Assembly (NCBI RefSeq): GCF_043729335.1
Contig: NZ_JAYTLQ010000056.1
Span: forward strand, 80,609 to 144,608
Direction of reading: 5' to 3'
Origin: Crenothrix sp043729335
GTDB lineage: Bacteria; Pseudomonadota; Gammaproteobacteria; Methylococcales; Methylomonadaceae
DNA: 64,000 nucleotides
Made by a program: the position numbers and the translations under genes. Within the stretch, counting starts at the first letter, position 1; each line of letters begins with the position of its first letter. Of this stretch, positions 7,767 to 15,945 are shown in pieces. Under the pieces are notes generated by a model. It was not told the origin of the DNA and did no database searches. It worked only from the letters and a program-made list of their open reading frames with translations.

Positions 7767-8749
7767 AACTAAGATACTTGCTCTCTATACTGGCGTTGAC
7801 AGGATTTTTGTTTGCCGCTTACAAGGTAGTCACTGGCAATAAACCTGTACCGGTTGCGCCAGCGGTGGTAGAACCCGCGTCGGCACCGTTTAAAGCTTTT
7901 ATTGCAGGATCAGGCATTATTGAATCAAAAAGCCAAAATATTGCTATTGGAACGCCACTGCCGGGTATTGTTGTGAACGTAGCGGCTAAGGTGGGCGATA
8001 AAGTCAAAAAAGGCATGCCGTTGTTTTATGTAGATGATCGCGAAATCAAGGCGCAATTGGCAATTAAACAAGCTGATTTGGCTAAAGCGCACGCGGGAGT
8101 AACCATTGCTCAGGCTAATATTGCAGATAGTCGCTCGCTCAGCCAATTAGCAGAAGCCGTCATCGACAAACGCGCCATCAGTCGCGAAGAATTGTTAAAA
8201 CGTCGCAATGTACTGGCCATTGCTAAAGCTAATTTGGCGGGTGCGTTAGCAAGCGTGCAGCAAGCACAAGCGGCGGTTATTGATATAAAAACCACACTGG
8301 ATAGACTGGTAGTGCATGCCCCAGTTGATGGCGAAGTGTTGCAAGTGAATATTCGCCCAGGTGAATTTGCCCAGGCTGGCGAAGTAAATCCGCCCTTGTT
8401 ATTACTGGGTAACCTGGATCAGCTGCATGTACGTGTTGATATTGATGAAAACGATGCCTGGCGATTTAACAAAAACAGATCGGCAGTAGCTTATTTACGG
8501 GGTAATCGTGCTTTTAAGGTTAACCTGCATTTTGCTTACATTGAACCTTTTGTTGTACCCAAAAAATCATTAACCGGTGACAGCACAGAACGTGTCGATA
8601 CCCGCGTGTTACAGGCTTTGTATAGCTTTAATCCCAGCAAGGAGCTGACTGTCTATGTCGGACAACAGATGGATGTGTTTATTGAGGCGCAAGATTATTC
8701 ACCGGAACCTGAGGCCGTAAAAGTTGTGCCCACGACAGCTGCGCCATGA
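7763..8749 (+). CDS. HlyD-family periplasmic adaptor subunit
   Basis: A 328-residue membrane-fusion protein with one N-terminal anchor segment (LLSILALTGFLFAAYKVV), a lipoyl half-motif (GTPLPGIVVNVAAKVGDKV), a short alpha-helical hairpin rich in alanine and glutamine (about 100-175), the second lipoyl half (VHAPVDGEVLQVNIRPGEF) and a beta-barrel domain. It should bridge the inner membrane ABC complex to the outer membrane channel encoded next, whose start overlaps by 4 bp. The Pro/Ala/Val stretch after the anchor looks like a flexible linker. Confidence 0.9.
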   Translation: MKLRYLLSILALTGFLFAAYKVVTGNKPVPVAPAVVEPASAPFKAFIAGSGIIESKSQNIAIGTPLPGIVVNVAAKVGDKVKKGMPLFYVDDREIKAQLAIKQADLAKAHAGVTIAQANIADSRSLSQLAEAVIDKRAISREELLKRRNVLAIAKANLAGALASVQQAQAAVIDIKTTLDRLVVHAPVDGEVLQVNIRPGEFAQAGEVNPPLLLLGNLDQLHVRVDIDENDAWRFNKNRSAVAYLRGNRAFKVNLHFAYIEPFVVPKKSLTGDSTERVDTRVLQALYSFNPSKELTVYVGQQMDVFIEAQDYSPEPEAVKVVPTTAAP

Positions 8750-10281
8750 AAATACGTGTTTTAGTGCCGATGATGGCGCTGCTGATGGTTGCTTGTGAAT
8801 CTGTAGGACCTAATTATCATCGTCCTGAGCTTGCTGCCCCCAAACAATGGAGTGTTGATAGCGCTAAATCCATGCAAACTGAGCAATGGTGGAAAATTTT
8901 TAATGACGCTATCCTTAATGGCCTCATCAAAGATGCCATTGCCGCCAATCTTGATCTAAAACAAGCCTTAGTTCGCATTAAAGATACCCGAGCCCAGCGC
9001 AGCGCTATCTTTGCAGCAGCCTTACCTAGCTTAACAGCAAAAACCAACATCAGCCGGCGACTGAATAATACCTCCGTTGGTGCGCAATCAGGTGGCGCGG
9101 GCGGAGGCTTTGGTGTGGGCAATCAGCTCATCAACATTTTTCAGTTAGGTTTTGATGCACAGTGGGAATTGGATTTTTTCGGCGGTGCCAGAAGAGCAGC
9201 CGAGGCCGCAGATGCGACGCTTGAGAGCGATATTGAAAGCAGCCGTGATGTGCTGGTTAGCTTGTTAGCAGAAGTGGCGAGAAATTATATCGCGTTGCGC
9301 GGCCAGCAAAAATTACAAGAAATTACCTTAAAAAATCTGGAGGCTCAACAAGAAACCGAGCAATTAACTGAAATCAGACAGCAATCGGGCTTATCAAGCA
9401 GTTTGGACGTGGTTCAGGCACAAGCGCTCGTTGCTACAACCCTGGCTGATGTTGCCAGCTCTCAAACGCAGATTCAACAGTCTATTCATACGCTCAGCGT
9501 ATTACTGGGCCGAGAACCTAATGCGTTAATGTCGCGTTTAAACCATATAAATGTTACCCATTTAACAACAAGTGGCCAAGCCGCTACTCCAATGGCAGGC
9601 ACAACCGTGATTCCTGACCTGCCTTCGGAATTATTAAAACGCAGACCCGATATCCGCCGTGCTGAGCGATTAATGGCAAGCGCAAGCGCCAATATTGGTA
9701 TTGCAACGGCGGAGCTGTATCCAAAAATCAATTTATTAGCTTTTTTGGGCTTGCAAAATTCCAGTATTAAGGATTTCACACCGTTAGGAAAGTCGTGGTC
9801 TACAGCGGCATCCTTGACCATGCCAATTTTTAACTGGGGACAACTAAAAGCCAATATTAAAAGCAAACAAGCTCAATCAGAACTGGCTTTTTTAACCTAT
9901 CAGTCAACCGTTTTAAATGCCTTCAAAGAAGTCGAGGATGCGTTAGTGGCCTGCACACAGGAAAAACAACGCTATCAAGCGCTAGATCAAGCAGTCGAGG
10001 CTAATCAGTTGGCCGTGCATTTGGCTACTGAACGCTATGAAACAGGATTGACAGGGTTTATAGATGTCCTTAATTCCCAACAGTCGCTGTATCAAACCCA
10101 AGCTGAATTAACCCGTAGCGAAGCCGATATTTCAACCCAGCTAGTTGCCCTGTACAAAGCATTAGGTGGTGGCTGGCAGACCGAGGCAAAGGTGAATGAT
10201 ACCTGTGCAAGGTGTCAAAAAAACATAGCTGAGCAGCTTTATAATTTAACAAAGCCCAAGGGGGGAAGTAATGCCAAATAA
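8746..10281 (+). CDS. Outer membrane efflux lipoprotein, NodT/TolC family
   Basis: A 511-residue outer membrane factor. The N-terminus carries a lipoprotein signal (LLMVAC, lipid attached to the cysteine at about residue 17) followed by the family-typical VGPNYHRPE. Two homologous halves contain long coiled-coil helices, with the diagnostic ELLKRRPDIRRAER at the mid-point and a second-half repeat (SLTMPIFNWGQL). It completes the operon permease-ATPase-adaptor-channel, so one transcript encodes an entire tripartite exporter. The cargo (metal, lipid, peptide or toxic compound) cannot be told from the sequence. Confidence 0.92.
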   Translation: MKIRVLVPMMALLMVACESVGPNYHRPELAAPKQWSVDSAKSMQTEQWWKIFNDAILNGLIKDAIAANLDLKQALVRIKDTRAQRSAIFAAALPSLTAKTNISRRLNNTSVGAQSGGAGGGFGVGNQLINIFQLGFDAQWELDFFGGARRAAEAADATLESDIESSRDVLVSLLAEVARNYIALRGQQKLQEITLKNLEAQQETEQLTEIRQQSGLSSSLDVVQAQALVATTLADVASSQTQIQQSIHTLSVLLGREPNALMSRLNHINVTHLTTSGQAATPMAGTTVIPDLPSELLKRRPDIRRAERLMASASANIGIATAELYPKINLLAFLGLQNSSIKDFTPLGKSWSTAASLTMPIFNWGQLKANIKSKQAQSELAFLTYQSTVLNAFKEVEDALVACTQEKQRYQALDQAVEANQLAVHLATERYETGLTGFIDVLNSQQSLYQTQAELTRSEADISTQLVALYKALGGGWQTEAKVNDTCARCQKNIAEQLYNLTKPKGGSNAK

Positions 10282-10317
10282 TTTGACGGGCAATAATAAA
10301 TTTAAAATAAATTCACA

Positions 10318-10363
10318 AAATAAAAAAATGCCGCACCACCCGCATGGTGATTAAATCGGCAAC
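10318..10363 (-). terminator. Rho-independent terminator of the methyltransferase gene
   Basis: On the minus strand, TGCCG...CACCA, a short loop, GTGGTG and CGGCA form a two-part hairpin followed by TTTTTTATTTT. It overlaps the stop codon of the leftward gene. On the plus strand it may also stop the efflux operon, although no T-run follows there. Confidence 0.55.
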
Positions 10364-11268
10364 CCTTTTATCGCCCGCAATAAATTGCCACAAAACAACT
10401 CTTTACCGGTTCTTGTTCGCATCCAGAGTTGTTTTATTTCCATTTGATTGGCAGAAAAATACGGTTCGGCAGACTTTGCCAAATCTGCCAGCGCCACTTT
10501 GGGCGAGTAAGTATTAACAATTAAAAAAGCGTTAGGATTCATTAGCCCGTGCGCTGTTGCTATCAAGCAGGACAAATGATTTTCCAAAATCCATTTTTCA
10601 CCTTTAGCGCCCAAGCCAAAGGCGGGCGGATCCATAATGATGCCATCGTAGGTATTACCACGTTTCAATTCACGTTGGGCAAATTTTAACGCATCCTCAA
10701 GCACCCATTTAATGTCGGCAAGACTGCTGCGCTCTCTATTTTCGTTAGCCCAGCTGATCATTTGCCGGACTGAATCTACATGGACAACATCCGCGCCGCA
10801 ATCACGGGCTACCATTGATGCTGCGCCGGTATAAGCAAATAAATTTAAAATCTTTTGGCCAACATAAGTGCGCTCTTTAATAAAGCGCCAGTTAGCTTGC
10901 TGCTCTGGAAACAAACCCACATGCTTAAATTTGGTTAACTTTAAACCAAAGGTTAAATTTTCATAGGCAATCGTCCATTGCTCTGGAGAATGCGTTTTTA
11001 TAGCTTTCCAGCTGCCTTGTGTTGAGGAGAGTTCTTCAAACTCCCAATGTGCCATTTCTTGCCATTGCGCGTAAGGCCATTCCGGTTTGAAATGCGCTTG
11101 AATTTCCGGACGGATGGTAACGACTTGCCCCCAGCGCTCCAGTTTTTTACCATCGCCTGCATCAAGCAGTTGGTAATCACTCCAGGGTAATCCGTATTCG
11201 CGTAGGGCTATGCCGGCATCTGTACTACTGGAATAATTTCCAGATGCTTTGTGATGCGTATTTGCCAT
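10351..11268 (-). CDS. Class I SAM-dependent methyltransferase (RlmI/RlmK-like fold)
   Basis: A 305-residue enzyme with a Rossmann-type SAM-binding core: LFAYTGAASMVARDCGA (motif I, about residue 170), an acidic motif II (VVHVDS), and the catalytic-type motif MDPPAFGLG at about 236. The DPPxFG form is typical of the PF10672 methyltransferases related to 23S rRNA cytosine methylases RlmI and RlmK. The PUA domain of RlmI is absent, so the substrate may differ. It stands alone between convergent and same-strand neighbours and is closed by a terminator. Methyltransferase activity is well supported; rRNA as the target is inference. Confidence 0.82.
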   Translation of the reverse strand: MANTHHKASGNYSSSTDAGIALREYGLPWSDYQLLDAGDGKKLERWGQVVTIRPEIQAHFKPEWPYAQWQEMAHWEFEELSSTQGSWKAIKTHSPEQWTIAYENLTFGLKLTKFKHVGLFPEQQANWRFIKERTYVGQKILNLFAYTGAASMVARDCGADVVHVDSVRQMISWANENRERSSLADIKWVLEDALKFAQRELKRGNTYDGIIMDPPAFGLGAKGEKWILENHLSCLIATAHGLMNPNAFLIVNTYSPKVALADLAKSAEPYFSANQMEIKQLWMRTRTGKELFCGNLLRAIKGLPI

Positions 11269-11366
11269 TTATACCTTTGTGCGTGATTTTCGAGTGGCTG
11301 CGCATAACCCATTATTATTCATGAGCTTTATATTCAATGCACTATAAAAGCCATCAAAGCTCTCGA

Positions 11367-11876
11367 TCATCTCGCATAAAAAATATAATCCGCTGTATAG
11401 GAGGCAGGCTTTTCAGTGCCCAAATGATTAGCATCGCACTGCTGTGTCGGCTCCAAACCGCCCTGGGTATTTACCCGATTAATAAAAGATACCGTTGACA
11501 ACAACCCATTACCTTGATGATCAACAACTTCAATTAATAGCCACGGCATTGCCTTATTGCGTGCCTCATCGGTTTTTTGACTGATTTTACCTATTACCCG
11601 GCTACCGTCTTTATATTGCCAAGCAGGGCCTTTAGTATGTTTGCCCACCTGTTTTCCCTGCTCATCTAGCAATATTGCATTAGGATAGACTATCCATTTA
11701 TAACTATCGTCTTTCAATGCACATTGATAAATTTGCTCTCCGGTGGCGTGCAGGGTGAATAATTGAGTATTTCCTGACGGCACTTTGATAACATCAGGAA
11801 TAACAAGCTCCGCGCCAATAACGCGCTGACAAACCAACCCAATTAATACAATACATTTAATTTTATTATTTACCAT
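11367..11876 (-). CDS. DUF3455 domain secreted protein
   Basis: A 169-residue protein with an N-terminal signal sequence (IKCIVLIGLVCQRVIGA) and the DUF3455 pattern: an early PSGNTQLFTLHATGEQIYQC strand pair, WQYKDGSRVIGK, and a late GGLEPTQQC segment. Its start codon lies inside the end of the upstream SDR gene (7-bp overlap), so the two are translationally coupled. DUF3455 has no established biochemical role; export and a small beta-rich fold are what the sequence supports. Confidence 0.72.
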   Translation of the reverse strand: MVNNKIKCIVLIGLVCQRVIGAELVIPDVIKVPSGNTQLFTLHATGEQIYQCALKDDSYKWIVYPNAILLDEQGKQVGKHTKGPAWQYKDGSRVIGKISQKTDEARNKAMPWLLIEVVDHQGNGLLSTVSFINRVNTQGGLEPTQQCDANHLGTEKPASYTADYIFYAR

Positions 11877-12565
11877 GGCATCGTCTTCCCGTCATATTGC
11901 ACAAAGTTACCGGATTGTTCTAATGAAAAACTGGCTATTACCTGACGCATGCCAGCAATACTTTCTGTGGGTAAAGTAGGTGCATTAGCGCCGCCCATGT
12001 CTGTTTTAACCCAGCCAGGATGAAAAATAAGCACGCCTATTGCCTCTTTTTTCAAATCAATGCTTACACTGCGCATCGCAGCATTTACCGCAGCTTTACT
12101 GGAACGGTACAAAATACTCCCTCCGCTGGTATTGTCAGCAAGACTGCCCATTAAACTGCTTATGGTCACTATGAGTTTTTGCTCGCCGCGTTTGATATGG
12201 CTTAAAAACACTTCCGTCATTTTAACGGGAGCTAGTGTATTAATCAGCATGCTATGCTGCCATGCTTGATAATCCAGCTGGCCAAAACCATGTTCGCTCT
12301 TATCATCATACACACCGGCATTATTAAGCAGCACATCAATCGCTATGGATGATAATTTAGAGGACAGCGCGTCGATTTGAGAAAAGTCGGCAATATCCAG
12401 TGCGTGTAAATGTATATTGTCATGTTGCCCCGCTAATTGCGTCAAAGCCGATGCCTTTGATAAATCACGGCAACAGGCAATAACCGTCCAGTTATCTTCT
12501 GCGTACTGCCGGCAAAACTCCAAACCTAAACCGCGATTAGCACCGGTAATTAAAACGGTAGACAT
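11870..12565 (-). CDS. Short-chain dehydrogenase/reductase
   Basis: A 231-residue NAD(P)-dependent oxidoreductase. It shows the cofactor motif TGANRGLG at about residues 7-14, NNAG at about 80, and the catalytic pair Ser and YRSSK (YxxxK). The start is put at 12565, where GAGGTG sits about six bases before the ATG; a longer frame from 12598 has no ribosome site and runs through the terminator hairpin of the upstream gene. It is coupled to the DUF3455 gene. Its sequence resembles the C-factor/CsgA-like SDR group. Substrate unknown. Confidence 0.85.
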   Translation of the reverse strand: MSTVLITGANRGLGLEFCRQYAEDNWTVIACCRDLSKASALTQLAGQHDNIHLHALDIADFSQIDALSSKLSSIAIDVLLNNAGVYDDKSEHGFGQLDYQAWQHSMLINTLAPVKMTEVFLSHIKRGEQKLIVTISSLMGSLADNTSGGSILYRSSKAAVNAAMRSVSIDLKKEAIGVLIFHPGWVKTDMGGANAPTLPTESIAGMRQVIASFSLEQSGNFVQYDGKTMPW

Positions 12566-12580
12566 AATGTTCACCTCATT

Positions 12581-12615
12581 AAAAACCTTCACTACCATGG
12601 ATAATGAAGGTTTTT
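12581..12615 (-). terminator. Rho-independent terminator of sodB
   Basis: Perfect 11-bp stem AAAAACCTTCA/TGAAGGTTTTT with a 13-bp loop, 13 bp past the sodB stop and directly before the SDR ribosome site. Read leftward it ends in a run of five T. Confidence 0.75.
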
Positions 12616-12628
12616 ATAGTTTACTCAG

Positions 12629-13210
12629 TTATGCTGCAAAATTCTTAGCTGCAAAATCCCAATTAACTAGCGCCCAAAATGCTTCCAAATAGGCAGGTCT
12701 TGCATTTCTAAAATCGATGTAATAAGCATGTTCCCACACATCACACGTCAATAAAGGCGTTTGCCCGGTGGTTAATGGGCAGCCAGCGTTACTGGTACTC
12801 ACCAAGGCTAAGCTGCCATCGGCATTTTTCACCAACCAACCCCAACCCGAACCAAATGTAGTCACTGCACACTTAGTAAATTCTTCTTTAAATTTCGCAA
12901 ATGATCCAAAAGAAGAATTAATGGCCTCTGCCAAAGCGCCTGTTGGCTCCCCGCCACCATTGGGTGACAAACTGTTCCAATAAAAGGTATGGTTCCAAAT
13001 TTGCGCGGCATTATTAAAAATACCCCCTGATGACTTGGCGATAACTTCTTCCAGTGACAAGCCTTCAAATTCCGTACCAGGAACCAAGTTATTCAAATTG
13101 GTGACATAAGTTTGATGATGCTTGCCATAATGAAAATCTAAGGTTTCTTCTGAAATATGGGGTGCTAAACTGTTTTTAGCATACGGCAAAGCAGGTAGTT
13201 CGAAAGCCAT
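12629..13210 (-). CDS. sodB: Iron superoxide dismutase
   Basis: A 193-residue cytoplasmic enzyme, the usual length for SodB, converting superoxide to oxygen and hydrogen peroxide. Metal ligands are visible: the histidine in the HYGKHHQTY region, the histidine of QIWNHTFYW, and Asp and His of DVWEHAYY. The glutamine before the IWNHTFYW motif and the GSGWGW segment favour the iron form over manganese. No signal peptide is present. It is a single-gene transcript ended by the terminator at 12581-12615, divergent from the CDGSH gene. Confidence 0.95.
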   Translation of the reverse strand: MAFELPALPYAKNSLAPHISEETLDFHYGKHHQTYVTNLNNLVPGTEFEGLSLEEVIAKSSGGIFNNAAQIWNHTFYWNSLSPNGGGEPTGALAEAINSSFGSFAKFKEEFTKCAVTTFGSGWGWLVKNADGSLALVSTSNAGCPLTTGQTPLLTCDVWEHAYYIDFRNARPAYLEAFWALVNWDFAAKNFAA

Positions 13211-13324
13211 TTACAATAATCCTAAATAAAAATTAAAAAATCACTAAGTCAGTAGTAAAAATGCCTACAGTACTTAATAAGCAACTACTGTATCATTTAG
13301 CAGCCCCTAGATAAAGCACGTTAC

Positions 13325-13356
13325 TTTAAGAAACCCATTTCAGGTTACGGTATAAT
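13325..13356 (+). promoter_or_regulatory. Possible promoter of the CDGSH gene
   Basis: A perfect -10 box TATAAT at 13351-13356 lies 33 bp before the ATG. The -35 region is weak (TTTAAG at 13325, 20 bp away), so an activator or a different sigma preference may be involved. Confidence 0.35.
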
Positions 13357-13388
13357 TTGCATTTATTTCACTTGGATTAATCGATAAC

Positions 13389-13628
13389 ATGACAAGCAAA
13401 ACAAACTCGCCCCTTCCTGTAGATGTCGAAGCTGGGCAACGCTATTCATGGTGTAGCTGTGGTTTTAGCCAAACCATGCCCTTATGCGATCATTCCCATC
13501 GACAGTTCTCTGAAAAAAAATCGGTAAAATTTATCGCCGAAAAAACAGAAACATTATTTTTATGTGCTTGTTCCCAAACCTCAACGCCACCTTATTGTGA
13601 TAACAGCCACCAGTGTAAAAAAGACTAA
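13389..13628 (+). CDS. Tandem CDGSH-type iron-sulfur protein
   Basis: A 79-residue protein with two CDGSH-type [2Fe-2S] motifs: CSCGFSQTMPLCDHSH at about residues 22-37 and CACSQTSTPPYCDNSH at about 58-73. Both keep the three cysteines and the final histidine that bind the cluster (C-x-C-x2-S/T-x3-P-x-C-D-x2-H), while the glycine of CDGSH is His in one and Asn in the other. No membrane segment is present, unlike mitoNEET. Proteins of this group are thought to carry or exchange clusters or electrons. The CYTH gene starts 1 bp after its stop. Confidence 0.9.
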   Translation: MTSKTNSPLPVDVEAGQRYSWCSCGFSQTMPLCDHSHRQFSEKKSVKFIAEKTETLFLCACSQTSTPPYCDNSHQCKKD

Positions 13629-13629
13629 T

Positions 13630-14106
13630 ATGGCTATCGAGATTGAACATAAGTTTTTATTAGCTAACGACGATTGGCGGCAATTTGTCAGCAGCTCTAT
13701 TGACTATAAACAAGGTTATTTAAGCTCACAAGCTACTAGCTCAATCCGAGTTAGGATCAGTGACAATCATGCTTGGTTAAATATTAAAAGCGCCACTGTA
13801 GGGACTCAAAGACACGAATACGAATATGAAATTCCATTAGCCGATGCCAGCGAAATATTGGATACCTTGTGCAAAAAACCCTTAATAGAAAAAACCCGTT
13901 ATTTTATTAAAAATAACGAGAATACGTGGGAAATAGATGAGTTTTATGGCGATAACCAAGGCCTAATAGTTGCCGAAATTGAGTTGTCTGCGCTTGACCA
14001 GCACTTTGAAAAACCTTCCTGGGTGGGCGTAGAAGTCACCAATGATAGACGTTATTACAACAATAACTTGGCTGTACAACCTTACTCGACATGGACTAAA
14101 GACTAA
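13630..14106 (+). CDS. CYTH-domain phosphohydrolase (triphosphate tunnel enzyme family)
   Basis: A 158-residue protein beginning with the CYTH signature MAIEIEHKFLL (ExExK). Further basic and acidic strand motifs of the triphosphate tunnel follow: SIRVRI, EYEYEIPL, WEIDEF, and VAEIELSA. Stand-alone bacterial members hydrolyse tripolyphosphate or other triphosphates using a metal; adenylate cyclase activity is rarer. The start follows the CDGSH stop by 1 bp; the longer upstream frame overlaps the CDGSH gene and is not needed. All key residues appear present; the natural substrate is unknown. Confidence 0.87.
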   Translation: MAIEIEHKFLLANDDWRQFVSSSIDYKQGYLSSQATSSIRVRISDNHAWLNIKSATVGTQRHEYEYEIPLADASEILDTLCKKPLIEKTRYFIKNNENTWEIDEFYGDNQGLIVAEIELSALDQHFEKPSWVGVEVTNDRRYYNNNLAVQPYSTWTKD

Positions 14107-14155
14107 TTTTTTATAGCCTATTGCAAATTACAACATTTTAATTTATATTCGCTGT

Positions 14156-14842
14156 ATGAAAAAAACAACGTTTGTTGCATTATTACTACTAACCACGCAT
14201 TGCTTTGCCAACGATATAAAAACATCACTGGCAAGCATTGAATCTCAGTGGGCGATAATTTATTACAAAACCCCAAAAGTTCAACAAGAAAAAGCTTATC
14301 AGCAACTACTCGACCAAGCCAATAGCCTCGCTTTACAATTTCCAAAAGCTGCCGAGCCTTTGTTCTGGCAAGCCGTCATAAAAGCCACGTATGCGGACCA
14401 ACAAGATGGTTTATCAGCACTTAAAGCCATCAATGAAGCCCGCGATCTACTGACCCAAGCAATCACTATTGACTCAAAAGCCATGGAGGGTTCAGCTTAC
14501 GTGACGCTAGGCACGCTATATTACATGGTACCCGGCTGGCCTATCGCTTTTGGCGATAACAATAAAGCCCGAAAAATGTTTCAAGCCGCATTAAAAATCA
14601 ACCCTAATGGAATTGATGCCAATTATTTTTACGGGGAATTTCTTGCTTCCGTCAACGAACTTAAAGAAGCACAAAAATATTTTGAAATTGCCAGCAAAGC
14701 GCCAACTCGAAACGAGCAAAACTACGCAGATAACAAACTAAAAGAAGAAGCCACCATGGCGCTTAAAAATATCAATACACGAAAAATAAGTCATGTTAAA
14801 AAAATGTTTTTATCGCTGCTAAATTCCGACAAAATTAATTAG
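14156..14842 (+). CDS. Secreted TPR-like protein
   Basis: A 228-residue protein with a signal peptide (FVALLLLTTHCFAND). The remainder is helical with TPR-type repeats, clearest at about 100-185, where GSAYVTLGTLYY is followed by KARKMFQAALKINPNG, YFYGEFLASV and KEAQKYFEIA. The repeat layout resembles the periplasmic TRAP T-component/TPR group, which assemble as scaffolds. It begins 49 bp after the CYTH gene and may share its transcript. A specific partner cannot be named. Confidence 0.72.
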   Translation: MKKTTFVALLLLTTHCFANDIKTSLASIESQWAIIYYKTPKVQQEKAYQQLLDQANSLALQFPKAAEPLFWQAVIKATYADQQDGLSALKAINEARDLLTQAITIDSKAMEGSAYVTLGTLYYMVPGWPIAFGDNNKARKMFQAALKINPNGIDANYFYGEFLASVNELKEAQKYFEIASKAPTRNEQNYADNKLKEEATMALKNINTRKISHVKKMFLSLLNSDKIN

Positions 14843-15058
14843 ATTCAATACAATATCCATAAATCTAACTCACTATAGCTTCACCTTTTATCGTTGCCGC
14901 TCTCTAACTTGTTACCAAAAACTATTTTCTAGATATAGATTCAATGTTAGATCAGTAGCGCTCAGTTAAGGCAATGTTTTATCGTTTGCATCTTTCTGCT
15001 AGAATGTGCGACCTAAGTATAAAAACTAATTATTTCTACAACTTTCCTGGTAAAAATT

Positions 15059-15382
15059 ATGACTTTTGTAGTCACAGAAAACTGTATCAAATGTAAATTT
15101 ACTGATTGTGTGGACGTCTGTCCAGTAGATTGCTTTCATGAAGGACTTAATTTTTTAGTTATCAATCCGGATGAGTGCATTGATTGCACCTTATGCGAAC
15201 CTGAATGTCCCGCAAATGCTATATTTTCCGAAGATGAAGTTCCCGAAGATCAAACTCAGTTTATTGCATTAAACGCTGAGCTCGCCAAGATATGGCCAAT
15301 TATTACTGAAGTCAAAGCACCTAATGTTGATGCTGATGACTGGAATGGTAAATCAGGAAAAATAGAGTTCTTACAAAAATAA
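15059..15382 (+). CDS. fdxA: 7Fe ferredoxin FdxA
   Basis: A 107-residue soluble electron carrier. The N-terminal half holds C-x2-C-x4-C-x3-CP (CIKCKFTDCVDVCP) and C-x2-C-x2-C-x3-CP (CIDCTLCEPECP), the arrangement of FdxA with one [3Fe-4S] and one [4Fe-4S] cluster. The C-terminal extension (IALNAELAKIWPIITE) is typical of this type. It is monocistronic and ends at the bidirectional terminator shared with rplQ. Confidence 0.93.
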   Translation: MTFVVTENCIKCKFTDCVDVCPVDCFHEGLNFLVINPDECIDCTLCEPECPANAIFSEDEVPEDQTQFIALNAELAKIWPIITEVKAPNVDADDWNGKSGKIEFLQK

Positions 15383-15520
15383 TAAGTCCCGTAACGTAAT
15401 CGCTTTCATTGAATCTGAGGGCACATAAAAGCGCAAAAACTCACCTTACCCCGCCACTTATCAGTTAAATCTGCTTATTTTTCAGATTTTAAAATTGACC
15501 GCAAAAACCAACACACATAA

Positions 15521-15547
15521 AAAAGCCGGTATAAACCGGCTTTTTTA
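15521..15547. terminator. Bidirectional terminator between fdxA and the ribosomal cluster
   Basis: AAAAGCCGGT-ATA-ACCGGCTTTTTT forms a GC-rich perfect stem with A-run and T-run on both sides. It can end fdxA rightward and the whole rpsL-to-rplQ transcript leftward. Confidence 0.9.
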
Positions 15548-15565
15548 TTATCTTCTATGAATATA

Positions 15566-15928
15566 TTATTCTGGTCTGTCAACCAATTCAACATATGCCA
15601 TAGGCGCATCATCACCTGTTCTAAAACCGCACTTCATGATACGTAAATAACCACCCGCTCTATCTTTATAGCGGGGACCTAATTCATTGAACAGCTTAGT
15701 AACCACATCACGGTCACGCAGCTTAGCAAATGCCATACGTCTTTTAGCAACGCTGTCAATTTTTGACATTGTAATTAAAGGTTCAGCGTAACTTCTCAAC
15801 TCTTTCGCTTTAGGCAAAGTTGTTTTAATCAACTCATGCTTAAATAACGAAGTAACCATATTACTGAACAGCGCCTTGCGATGGCTACTGTTCATATTAA
15901 ATTTTCTACCAGATTTACGATGTCTCAT
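15566..15928 (-). CDS. rplQ: Large ribosomal subunit protein bL17
   Basis: A 120-residue protein with the bL17 N-terminus MRHRKSGRKFNMNSSHRKAL and the family segment RPE near the end. It binds 23S rRNA close to the peptide exit tunnel. Last gene of the alpha operon, 17 bp after rpoA and followed by the terminator at 15521. Length is normal for gammaproteobacteria. Confidence 0.97.
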   Translation of the reverse strand: MRHRKSGRKFNMNSSHRKALFSNMVTSLFKHELIKTTLPKAKELRSYAEPLITMSKIDSVAKRRMAFAKLRDRDVVTKLFNELGPRYKDRAGGYLRIMKCGFRTGDDAPMAYVELVDRPE

Positions 15929-15945
15929 TATGGAACAACCTAATG

